Assembly: GCA_003478935.1 (NCBI GenBank)
Contig: QUFP01000066.1
Coordinates: forward strand, 1-12,755
Source: Firmicutes bacterium AF25-13AC
GTDB lineage: Bacteria > Bacillota > Clostridia > Lachnospirales > Lachnospiraceae
DNA length: 12,755 nucleotides
Direction of reading: 5' to 3'
Within the stretch, counting starts at the first letter, position 1; every line of letters starts with the position of its first letter. Shown one piece after another: positions 6,741-12,679 of the stretch. The notes beneath the pieces are model-generated. The model was given only the letters and a program-made list of their open reading frames with translations, was not told the origin of the DNA and ran no database searches. A program made the position numbers and the translations under genes.

Positions 6741-7043
6741 TGCAATAAATGGTTGCAAATCATTATATTCAGAAAGGAATTTGGAAAGTTCAGCTTCATT
6801 ACCAGTAAGTCTAGCATGGTCGATGTTATCTTTCAATGTTTTACGATGATGCTTGATTGCTGGAATAATGATTGAGAGGTTGGATTTTATCAATTCCTCA
6901 GTATAGCCATTAGTAAGGATATAATCCCTAAGAGCTATAATAGCATTGACTTGTGGTGTTACATCTCCAAGTGAGTCAATCTGAATATAAGCTAAGTAAT
7001 CATTAAGGGCAGCAGTAAGTACATCTTTATTTGTGTTGTTCAT
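6711..7043 (-). CDS. 110-aa hypothetical helical protein of the inserted element
   Basis: I do not recognise this protein. The ATG at 7043 is chosen over an upstream in-frame start (7067) because AGGAGG (7055-7050) sits 6 nt before it. The product is all-helical in appearance, soluble and cysteine-free, with a hydrophobic-patterned middle (NLSIIIPAIKHHRKTL) and a C-terminus ending LTKHFEKFL. It converges on the 160-aa gene and shares 30 bp of coding sequence with it. Upstream lies a striking array of ACTATAYMA motifs with 19-bp period, so expression is probably controlled. The head-on small-gene pair could be an immunity or toxin-antitoxin-like module, but nothing in the residues proves this. 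Confidence 0.75.
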   Translation of the reverse strand: MNNTNKDVLTAALNDYLAYIQIDSLGDVTPQVNAIIALRDYILTNGYTEELIKSNLSIIIPAIKHHRKTLKDNIDHARLTGNEAELSKFLSEYNDLQPFIALTKHFEKFL

Positions 7044-7070
7044 AGAAAACCTCCTGTATGTGGTCATATA

Positions 7071-7139
7071 GATGAAACTATATAAGATGATATAAACTAT
7101 ATCAGATGATATAGACTATATAAGATAAAACTATACAGA
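7071..7139. repeat. 19-bp-period direct repeats with ACTATAYMA core
   Basis: ACTATATAA (7077-7085), ACTATATCA (7096-7104), ACTATATAA (7115-7123) and a weaker ACTATACAG (7130-7138) form direct repeats. The first three are exactly 19 bp apart. A perfect inverted repeat, CTATATCA/TGATATAG, is embedded at about 7097-7114. The array lies 28 bp upstream of the start codon of the 110-aa gene and is probably an operator array. Confidence 0.75.
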
Positions 7140-7318
7140 AGGAATTATACAACATTATTAAAGAATGTGATAGAAATAAAATATCAATCTAAGTAAAGCG
7201 TAAATCTGAAAGCGAACAGCTTTAGCGTAAATCGGTAGACAGTCATATTATCAAGTTATCAGAGGAAGATTTAGGAAAATTCAAAGAGGATTATCCAAAT
7301 GTAAAGAGGATAAAAACT
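7140..7318. other. right-end non-coding region with repeats and a possible gene remnant
   Basis: No intact gene is supported here. AGCGTAAATC occurs at 7197-7206 and 7224-7233, flanking a small hairpin (AAAGC 7209-7213, GCTTT 7219-7223). A short plus-strand frame ending at the TGA in the right-end repeat (about 7326) reads LSEEDLGKFKEDYPNVKRIK. This looks coding-like and could be the tail of a lost gene, but it has no start and the call is weak. Confidence 0.4.
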
Positions 7319-7325
7319 TTGCCCT
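7308..7325 (-). repeat. right internal transposase-site-like repeat
   Basis: On the minus strand AGGGCAAAGTTTTTATCC closely matches the left terminal site and lies 25 bp inside the right terminal AGGGCAA, mirroring the left end. Confidence 0.75.
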
Positions 7326-7343
7326 GAAACAGAATGAAAGAGA

Positions 7344-7356
7344 TTGCCCTATGACA
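7344..7356 (-). repeat. right terminal inverted repeat
   Basis: Read inward on the minus strand it is TGTCATAGGGCAA, the partner of the left end. It begins with TGT, as many DDE transposon ends do. Confidence 0.8.
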
Positions 7357-7362
7357 TATATT
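7357..7362. repeat. target-site duplication, right copy (TATATT)
   Basis: Identical to 5279-5284 and directly abuts the right end of the inserted element. Confidence 0.85.
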
Positions 7363-8242
7363 GCTCGACTTCGGTTGCATGGGTGATTGAACTGTCGAAC
7401 AGCGCATATGGAAGCGCTGGTGAGATTGTTGTACACAAAAAAGCACCACGCTCTTGAAAGAGCCTTATCATAGAATTGTCCAGTTTGGCACCATGCTCGA
7501 TTGAGTCTACGCCATTTTCCAGAGCAACGCGAACACCTTCTGGGGATTCTACATGAGCAGCAACCAGATAACCAGCATCGTGTGCTTGTTTACAGACGGC
7601 ATATACCATTTCAGGTGACATTTTTAATTCACCGGGAACACCTTTTTTCTTGGCATCCAATACACCTCCGGTAATCATAAGTTTGATTAAATCAATCTTT
7701 TCTTGCTTCGCTTTTTCAAGTTGTTTCAGTGCATCTGGAATGGTCGATGCGGCAACTGCAACCGATCCAGCCATATGACCACCTGGAACGGAGATTCCCT
7801 GATTTGCAGCAAGAATGCGAGGGCCAAGTTTAGTGCCGGATTCAATTTCATCGCGCAGACGAGTATCAAAATTGCCGAGTCCACCAACTGTTCGGATGGT
7901 TGTGACACCACTGAACAATTCATCTTTCGCAAATCCTGCTACCATTTTATATGCGATTGTTCTGGTAAGCGAGGAACTCATAATGGTTTTGACTAGCTTT
8001 TCATTATCGCGCTGCTTTTTCTGAGGCTTTCCGTTTCCAGCAAGATGAACATGCATATTGATTAGTCCAGGAAGAATGTATTGTCCGTGAAGGTCAATCA
8101 CCTTATAATTGTGAAGATCTGCATTCGCATCTGGTATCAAATCGGTGATGATTCCGTTTTCTACCAGAATACAAAGCCCCTGTTGGATTTTCATTTCTTT
8201 TGTTCCATCCAAAATTTTTCCATTTCGAAAAGCATAATTCAT
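7357..8242 (-). pseudogene. amidohydrolase, N-terminal fragment (interrupted by 2-kb element)
   Basis: Encodes the first 295 residues of an amidohydrolase of the imidazolonepropionase/prolidase-like group, a TIM-barrel metal enzyme that hydrolyses amide bonds. Visible metal ligands are HVH at residues 64-66, the probable carboxylated Lys187 (DLIKLMITGGV), His230 and His250 (SIEHG). The remaining Asp is on the other fragment, so the insertion separates the metal site. The open frame runs eight bases into the element and stops at TAG (7349-7351), giving a 297-aa truncated product. The start at 8242 has GGAG 8 nt upstream. Rejoining gives 427 aa, normal for the family. Substrate unknown; a dipeptide or cyclic amide is likely. 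Confidence 0.9.
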
Positions 8243-8268
8243 AGCAAATTCTCCAATTCCATAAGTTT

Positions 8269-8297
8269 ATCGAATGTCTTTATTTCTGATTTGTCAA
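8269..8297 (-). promoter_or_regulatory. possible amidohydrolase promoter
   Basis: On the minus strand a perfect TTGACA (8297-8292) is followed 17 bp later by a weak -10 (TTCGAT, or GATAAA slightly downstream). The -35 is convincing and the -10 is not. Confidence 0.4.
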
Positions 8298-8380
8298 GCC
8301 TTTTGTAATATTGCATATACAATTTTCACCTAATTAGAAAATAGTATAGTATTACAATTATAATGATTCAGCGCAGAAAA

Positions 8381-8409
8381 CCCCGGCCGTTCGCAAGAAC
8401 GTCCGAGGG
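8381..8409. repeat. IS605 left-end subterminal hairpin
   Basis: The stem CCCCGGCCGTTC pairs imperfectly with GAACGTCCGAGGG around a GCAA tetraloop; mismatches are at the 6th and 10th pair from the loop. This is the kind of structure TnpA recognises in single-stranded form. Confidence 0.75.
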
Positions 8410-8440
8410 ATGAATGCGCCGATTACAAACAACGCAACCA

Positions 8441-8953
8441 TCATTCCAACAGGGTTTTCTTCTGGAATTGTTGGTTTTTCTTGGCCTGATGTTCTTCAGA
8501 ACGCTGTGATTCGATGTATTGCTTTACTGTTTCAAGAGAAACACTTCCGGTAGTTGCGATAAAGTAGCTGCGGCTCCAGAATGAGGTATCGTCCCCATAG
8601 ATATACTGTTTAATCTGTTCCGGAAAACGCTTGCGCATCTCTCTGGATAACTGAGTCTTGATGCTTCTTACAAAGACGGATATGTTGGTATTCGGTGGCA
8701 GTGATACCAGTAGGTGGATATGATCTCTGTCTGTCTCTGCGGATAAAATTTTTCCACGGAACTGCTCTGCCATATGATTCGAAAATTCTTTCATGGCAGC
8801 ACTCATTTCGTCGTTAATCACAGGCTTTCGGTAATGTGTGACAAAAATCATATGATAGGTAAGACAGTAAACACAATGCTGTCCCCTGTTGTACCCGTCT
8901 TTCTTTACTTTGTCCTTTTGGTCTTTGTTGACACCATTCTTATTTGCTCTCAT
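8441..8953 (-). CDS. tnpA: IS200/IS605 Y1 transposase TnpA
   Basis: A 170-residue HUH-type single-strand transposase. It cuts and rejoins one DNA strand at the element ends through a 5'-phosphotyrosine bond. The metal-binding HIH lies at residues 78-80 in DHIHLLVSLPP, and the catalytic Tyr is Tyr146 in VKQYIESQ. A WSRSYF-type segment before it is also family-typical. There is about a 25-residue Lys-rich N-terminal extension before the usual domain start (CVYCLTYHMIFVTHYRKPV), and a Gln/Lys-rich tail. Length is within or slightly above the family's usual 130-160. The ATG at 8953 has GAGAGG upstream. It looks intact, so the element may be active. It is divergent from tnpB, with a 130-bp gap. 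Confidence 0.95.
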   Translation of the reverse strand: MRANKNGVNKDQKDKVKKDGYNRGQHCVYCLTYHMIFVTHYRKPVINDEMSAAMKEFSNHMAEQFRGKILSAETDRDHIHLLVSLPPNTNISVFVRSIKTQLSREMRKRFPEQIKQYIYGDDTSFWSRSYFIATTGSVSLETVKQYIESQRSEEHQAKKNQQFQKKTLLE

Positions 8954-9005
8954 AATAGTACCTCTCTCGTTTCAAAATAAAACAATTCAAAAAATCACAT
9001 ATTGC

Positions 9006-9034
9006 TTGATTTTACCTATATTTTATCGTATAAT
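9006..9034 (+). promoter_or_regulatory. tnpB promoter
   Basis: TTGATT (9006-9011), a 17-bp spacer and a perfect TATAAT (9029-9034) lie about 50 bp before the tnpB start. AGGAGG at 9071-9076 is 7 nt from the ATG. Confidence 0.65.
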
Positions 9035-9083
9035 ATAAGTGTAGTCAACTATATTCTCGCGTTTTTGAAAAGGAGGGCCTTTT

Positions 9084-10745
9084 ATGCATACCATATCAAT
9101 TTTTGTGGATCAGAACAGGATACCAAAGCTGGCATCTTATTTCGAGTGCCAGACTCACCTTGCAAAAAACCTGCGAAATTCAGCAAACTTTATCGTTCGT
9201 AACCTGCGTACCGGATTGAAAAAAGATCCGGTTGACCGCACTTCCAATGAAAATGAGGTCATAGAGACTGTACGTATCGGCATTGAGATGGCAAATGAAA
9301 AGCTTCAGAAAGATGTTGACCGACTCACGAAGCAGCTGCAGAGTCTGCCTGCAAGCGACCCGGCCCGCACAAAGATCCAGAAGCGAATAGAAAACAAACA
9401 GAAAAATCATCCGATCATGCCAACGTCCGATCACTGGATGCTCACATATGAGACATTGGATACGGTGATGAAGAATACAAAGAATCCTGACTACTATGCG
9501 ATGCCGTCACAGGCAAACCAGCAGGTGCTTCGAAAAGTCCTCAAAGACTGGAAATCACACTTTGAACTGTTGGCATCGTATCGTCAAAATCCCGGAAAAT
9601 TTAAGGCACAGCCAAAGCAGCCGGGATATATCAGGACACCTTACACGACCGTTACCTTTACCAATCAGGTTGCAAAGCGGTCTGATATCAAAGGAAAAAT
9701 GCACATCACATTTCCACGCTGCCTGGTGCCGCTTTGTGTTGGAAAGCCGGAAGGTTCTTATGTCAGAACGGAAGTCAAGCCCTGCTATGGCGGATATATT
9801 GTATATGTGACATTTCAGGATGCCGTCAAAATGCCGGAAGCACCGACAAATCCCACAAGGATTCTCGGACTTGATCCAGGGCTTGACAACTTTCTGACCG
9901 CGCTGACAAACTTCTCGGCAACTCCGTTCATCATTGACGGACACTGGTTAAAATCCATCAATCAGAACTTTAACCGCAGACGTGCAGCTTTGATGTCAGA
10001 ACTGACAAAAGGGATGGATTCCACGAAATCCGTGAAAAACTCTGCCAGACTGAACCGTATTTCAAAGAAAAGAGCCTGCCGGATCGATGACTTTTTCTAT
10101 AAGGCAGCTCACTATATCGTGGATTTCTGCCTGAAAAACAAAGTAGAGGTCATCGTCTGCGGACACAACAAAGACCAAAAGCAGGAAATCAACCTTGGCT
10201 CCGGTAACAATCAGCACTTTGTCAGTATTCCATACACAAGATTTTTCTGGATACTGACCTGTGTTGCAGCAAAGGCGGGTATCCCGGTCATTGAAACAGA
10301 GGAATCATATACGTCCAAGGCAAGTCTGATCGACAAAGATCCGATTCCTGTCTACAAAGAAGGGGATCGTCTGGAATATCATTTTTCAGGGAAACGAATC
10401 TCCCGTGGACAGTACGAATCAAAGGAAGGTACGATTCTGAATGCGGATGTCAACGGTGCAGGAAATATCATTCGCAAGGTGTATCCGAATGCATTTGATA
10501 CTGTCAGTGACTTCTCCTACACGAACAAAACAGTTATTCGAGTTACCAGAGAAGTACTCTGCCATGCGAAGCACAAGAAAAAACACGCCAGACCACAAAG
10601 AAAACGTGGTATGAACCGATGGCTGCATCATCGCAGACAGGAACAGAAGCTTGTCTATTTTGAACTGTTTAAAGTAAGCAGTGCCAGGGATAAGACCAGG
10701 TATATCGAGGAATCAAAACAAAAAGCCGCCCAAAAGACGGCTTAA
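9084..10745 (+). CDS. tnpB: TnpB, RNA-guided nuclease of IS605 (zinc-ribbon-less type)
   Basis: A 553-residue TnpB, the ancestor-type relative of Cas12. TnpB proteins use an RNA from the element's right end to cut DNA and favour retention of the IS. The RuvC-like fold is visible: motif I LGLDPGLDNF with Asp264 and motif III LNADVNGAGN with Asp455. At the usual motif II position (residues about 355-361) the sequence is VIVCGHN, without the expected Glu. Glu404/406/407 in IETEESYTSKAS may supply it. The stretch between TSKAS and NADVNGA has no Cys, so the usual zinc ribbon is absent; it carries FSGKRISRGQY instead. A basic tail of about 75 residues follows motif III. The gene appears intact; the start is fixed by the SD and promoter. 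Confidence 0.93.
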   Translation: MHTISIFVDQNRIPKLASYFECQTHLAKNLRNSANFIVRNLRTGLKKDPVDRTSNENEVIETVRIGIEMANEKLQKDVDRLTKQLQSLPASDPARTKIQKRIENKQKNHPIMPTSDHWMLTYETLDTVMKNTKNPDYYAMPSQANQQVLRKVLKDWKSHFELLASYRQNPGKFKAQPKQPGYIRTPYTTVTFTNQVAKRSDIKGKMHITFPRCLVPLCVGKPEGSYVRTEVKPCYGGYIVYVTFQDAVKMPEAPTNPTRILGLDPGLDNFLTALTNFSATPFIIDGHWLKSINQNFNRRRAALMSELTKGMDSTKSVKNSARLNRISKKRACRIDDFFYKAAHYIVDFCLKNKVEVIVCGHNKDQKQEINLGSGNNQHFVSIPYTRFFWILTCVAAKAGIPVIETEESYTSKASLIDKDPIPVYKEGDRLEYHFSGKRISRGQYESKEGTILNADVNGAGNIIRKVYPNAFDTVSDFSYTNKTVIRVTREVLCHAKHKKKHARPQRKRGMNRWLHHRRQEQKLVYFELFKVSSARDKTRYIEESKQKAAQKTA

Positions 10746-10850
10746 AGGTAAACCCGTAACAGGGTGTAGAGGGCTTGTGATGGTCCTTTGAGGCGTTCTA
10801 CCATGTCTCAAGAAGCCCCGCCCGTTCGCAAGAACGCGCGTGGGAGTATC
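10690..10850 (+). ncRNA. putative omega (right-end) RNA of TnpB
   Basis: In IS605-type elements the guide RNA covers the 3' end of tnpB and the right end, with the guide taken from flanking DNA. Here that interval is hairpin-rich: AAGCCG/CGGCTT overlapping the tnpB stop, ACCC/GGGT just after it, and the GCAA-loop hairpin at 10816-10844. If transcribed, the guide would begin near 10850 in the esterase 3' region. This rests on family knowledge and visible structure; exact limits are unknown. Confidence 0.45.
10816..10844. repeat. IS605 right-end subterminal hairpin
   Basis: CCCCGCCCGTTC pairs with GAACGCGCGTGGG around GCAA. It has the same length, loop and mismatch positions as the left-end hairpin, which confirms that they are the two ends of one IS. 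Confidence 0.75.
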
Positions 10851-11706
10851 ACAAATGAAGCTTTGACTGTCGGTTGAAAAATTCAATAAAAAGATCAAGA
10901 AGCGGCAAACTCCAGAAGGATCCTTCATGTTCAGCATGATCGACGCAGATAAAACTAACATCCGCACCACATTCTTCAAGACGTTTCACCATTTGTTCGC
11001 TCTGAGAGAAAGGCACTAAAGGGTCTGCATTTCCATGCGCAATTAGAAATGGAACATAATTTTTTCCTTTTTCAACATAAAAAATAGGACTTACTAATTG
11101 TAAAATTTTAGGATTATAGGTACCACCACAGAAGGCATTGATCATATTAGATGTTTCTGGATCAAGGAGAGCTGGGTCTTGCGGCATCATTGCGGTTAGA
11201 TCAGTCGGCCCAAAGCAATCGATGACAGCGCAAACAGAATCAGAGTATTCTGCATATTCGCTTGTTTTAAAACGGCTGTCATCGCCAGTGAGTCCAAGAA
11301 GCAAAGAAGTATTACCACCAGAGGAAGTGCCGAATGAATAGATTTGCTTGTCATCAATTTGAAATTGGTCAGCGTGTGCTCTTAAAAAACGGATTGCTGT
11401 TTTTACATCCTGCAAGAAGGCGGGTGCTGGATAGCCGTCATCAATATTGCGGTGTCGTACAGTAGCAACTGTGTATCCAGCGGCAGAAAAACGAGCTAAT
11501 TGAGGAATTTCGTAGGTCGTATCAGGAAAATGCCATGCACTTCCCTGAATAAATACAATAACTGGATTGCGAGAAGGGTCAGTATCGGCTCGTTGGGGAA
11601 TCAGCATATCCATTGTCAATTCAACACCGGATGCAGTAGAATAAATAACATTAGGGCGGAATACAGAAAGGCCTTTTCGAGTTGGATTATTTGAGATTGT
11701 TAACAT
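10849..11706 (-). CDS. alpha/beta-hydrolase fold esterase
   Basis: A 285-residue serine hydrolase resembling acetyl-esterase/BD-FAE-type lipases, probably cytoplasmic since no signal peptide is seen. The nucleophile is Ser128 in GTSSG (residues 126-130), the acid Asp228 in HGNADPLVP, and the base His260 in DHAEHEG. The oxyanion-hole segment is IQGSAW (53-58) in place of the classical HGGG. Length is normal for the group. The ATG at 11706 follows AGGAGG (11718-11713) at 6 nt. It lies 20 bp after a small membrane-protein gene on the same strand, so the two are probably one operon. The IS605 right end abuts its stop codon (10849-10851), so the last residues may have been altered by the insertion. 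It probably removes acyl groups from a carbohydrate or small-molecule ester; substrate unknown. Confidence 0.9.
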   Translation of the reverse strand: MLTISNNPTRKGLSVFRPNVIYSTASGVELTMDMLIPQRADTDPSRNPVIVFIQGSAWHFPDTTYEIPQLARFSAAGYTVATVRHRNIDDGYPAPAFLQDVKTAIRFLRAHADQFQIDDKQIYSFGTSSGGNTSLLLGLTGDDSRFKTSEYAEYSDSVCAVIDCFGPTDLTAMMPQDPALLDPETSNMINAFCGGTYNPKILQLVSPIFYVEKGKNYVPFLIAHGNADPLVPFSQSEQMVKRLEECGADVSFICVDHAEHEGSFWSLPLLDLFIEFFNRQSKLHL

Positions 11707-11726
11707 AAAGATCCTCCTTTTGAATT

Positions 11727-12032
11727 TTATTTCACGGCTTGAATCATAAAAATCTTGCCTTTTAAATTAACAGATGGGCGTTGACACGCCCATTTAAAGT
11801 TGCGGTTTTGCGCGTCTAACATATGGTGAAAACCGTTTCTATAAAAGTAAATAATACCTGCTATAAGATGTATTGCCCAACCAATATCACTTAATAGCCC
11901 CAATATTAGAAATGGAATATCTGGTATCATAGCAGTATAGCGGATACCTTGTTTTCCTTCCTGTTGAAGCTGTTTGATATGTTTTTCTGTTGCTTCTCTT
12001 TTTTTATGTAGAATTTCTTTTATCGTATTCAT
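11727..12032 (-). CDS. 101-aa hypothetical membrane protein
   Basis: I do not recognise this protein. It has a charged, Lys/Gln-rich helical N-terminus (residues 1-30), then one long or two short hydrophobic segments (about 38-64, IPFLILGLLSDIGWAIHLIAG in two stretches), and a polar tail. This suggests an inner-membrane protein with an exposed amphipathic helix. Only a weak, distant SD (GGGAG) precedes the ATG at 12032. The esterase follows 20 bp downstream on the same strand, which suggests co-transcription. A perfect 8-bp hairpin (ATGGGCGT/ACGCCCAT, 11774-11793) lies inside its 3' coding region and could limit read-through into the esterase gene. Confidence 0.6.
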   Translation of the reverse strand: MNTIKEILHKKREATEKHIKQLQQEGKQGIRYTAMIPDIPFLILGLLSDIGWAIHLIAGIIYFYRNGFHHMLDAQNRNFKWACQRPSVNLKGKIFMIQAVK

Positions 12033-12226
12033 AGAAAATCTTTAACTCCCAATTCATTTTTTTCGTTATAACACAATTCCTATCAAATTTCAATATCGGG
12101 AAGGAACTTTTGTTTTTTAATATCAGGAGGAAACTTTTGTTGCTGGATATGAATGTTGTTTGATAGGAATACTTCTTGATATGCAAACAGTAACTTAGTT
12201 GGAGAATTTACATCAGAAAAAACAAT
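12033..12226. other. non-coding stretch with a 23-bp near-tandem duplication
   Basis: No gene is supported here. AATATC...CTTTTGTT occurs twice (12092-12114 and 12119-12141) with about 20 of 23 positions shared. Frames on either strand are AT-rich, lack ribosome sites and look like chance. Confidence 0.45.
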
Positions 12227-12229
12227 TAG

Positions 12230-12272
12230 TTGAAAAATATGAGGAAGCATGTTACTATATATCCAGAAGTAA
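12230..12272 (+). promoter_or_regulatory. promoter with overlapping operator-like inverted repeat
   Basis: TTGAAA (12230-12235), a 17-bp spacer and TACTAT (12253-12258) make a good sigma-A promoter. TTACT (12252-12256) and AGTAA (12268-12272) form an inverted repeat over the -10 and start region, similar in style to MarR/HxlR-type operators. The regulator is not in the window. Confidence 0.5.
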
Positions 12273-12326
12273 AAATGGTTCGGACACTCAAACAAAACGC
12301 ATATAGAAGGAAAGGAGATCAAAAAT

Positions 12327-12419
12327 ATGGAATTTACAGAGATAATTAAAAATCGTTATAAAACAATATATTTCATTTACGGAAGAATTACCAAACACCA
12401 GATAGGAGGATGTATATGA
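12327..12419 (+). pseudogene. 30-codon ORF, possible nitroreductase N-terminal remnant
   Basis: The frame starts MEFTEIIKNRY after a good SD (AAGGAG, 12312-12317). This matches the usual opening of nitroreductase-family flavoenzymes (M-F-E-I-I-K-x-RYS). It then departs into unrelated sequence (KTIYFIYGRITKHQIGG) and stops after 30 codons, where a nitroreductase would continue for about 150 more. The stop overlaps the start of the next gene (ATGA, 12416-12419), so it may now act as a translated leader for that gene. The nitroreductase link rests on 11 residues only. Confidence 0.4.
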
Positions 12420-12679
12420 TGGCGTGGGAAATAAAACATATATTTGACGGAGATTATGGTTGCGAGGAATTGCAGCCTGGAGAAAAAGCCAAGGTATCTG
12501 TTACATTAGTAAATGAAAAGGGAGAAACAAAAGTTTTATCTGTTGAGGATCAGTGGTTGCTTGATAAGAATTTGTCTGAGGGTTCTATATGGCCAGAACA
12601 GACAGCTTTTATCAAGTATCATTTATCTCCACAAAAGTGCTCTCCAGGGGGTGCGGACGCTTTCTTGGACCTGAATTAA
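12416..12679 (+). CDS. small hypothetical protein, 3' end altered by IS3 insertion
   Basis: An 87-residue frame beginning MMAWEIKHIFDGDYGCEE. The segment up to about SEGSIWPE looks like a small conserved cytosolic protein of clostridia, but I cannot name a family or function. AGGAGG (12404-12409) is 6 nt before the ATG at 12416, which also overlaps the stop of the preceding 30-codon ORF; ATG at 12419 is the alternative. The last residues (about CSPGGADAFLDLN) are read from what appears to be IS3 end sequence, since an IS3 transposase stop lies on the opposite strand at 12676-12678. The natural C-terminus is therefore probably lost. Confidence 0.6.
   Translation: MMAWEIKHIFDGDYGCEELQPGEKAKVSVTLVNEKGETKVLSVEDQWLLDKNLSEGSIWPEQTAFIKYHLSPQKCSPGGADAFLDLN

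Larger units (their letters stand above)
5285..7356. mobile_element. 2072-bp cargo transposon without a transposase, inserted in the amidohydrolase
   Basis: Boundaries are set by the 6-bp TATATT duplication on both sides, 13-bp imperfect inverted repeats (11 of 13 matching) and exact restoration of the interrupted frame on removal. Each end has a second AGGGCAA motif 25 bp inward. The interior is AT-rich and carries three unrecognised small genes in divergent and convergent arrangement, a leader-like mini-ORF, repeat arrays and two terminators, but nothing with transposase or recombinase motifs. Paired binding sites at each end with short duplications recall Tn552/Tn7/Mu-type transposons, most of which duplicate 5 to 7 bp; this is inference. 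It is most likely mobilised in trans by a related full-length element. Confidence 0.85.
8370..10850. mobile_element. IS200/IS605-family insertion sequence (tnpA and tnpB divergent)
   Basis: A Y1 transposase gene and a tnpB gene lie back to back and are transcribed outward, as in IS605/IS608. Subterminal hairpins of 29 nt with identical loops occur near both ends. There are no inverted-repeat ends or target duplications, as expected for single-strand transposition. The exact ends cannot be fixed by eye, so coordinates are good to perhaps 20 bp. The right end lies directly beside the stop codon of the esterase gene. Confidence 0.85.

Noticed and set aside
5285..7356. Group I or group II intron, or an integrative plasmid, as the explanation of the insertion
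   Set aside because: There is a 6-bp target duplication with inverted ends, which introns do not make. No intron-encoded protein, integrase or replication initiator is visible.
5279..7362. A 7-bp duplication TGTCATA/TGTGATA next to the GGGCAA ends
   Set aside because: It needs a mismatch and leaves the amidohydrolase out of frame. The perfect 6-bp TATATT restores the frame and makes these bases part of the inverted repeats.
9084..10745. Calling the TnpB a Cas12 effector
   Set aside because: It is paired with a Y1 TnpA and IS605 end hairpins, and there is no CRISPR array nearby.
12083..12322. 79-codon minus-strand frame in the intergenic region
   Set aside because: AT-rich and Phe/Ile-heavy, without SD. 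It covers the promoter and repeats and shows no family likeness.
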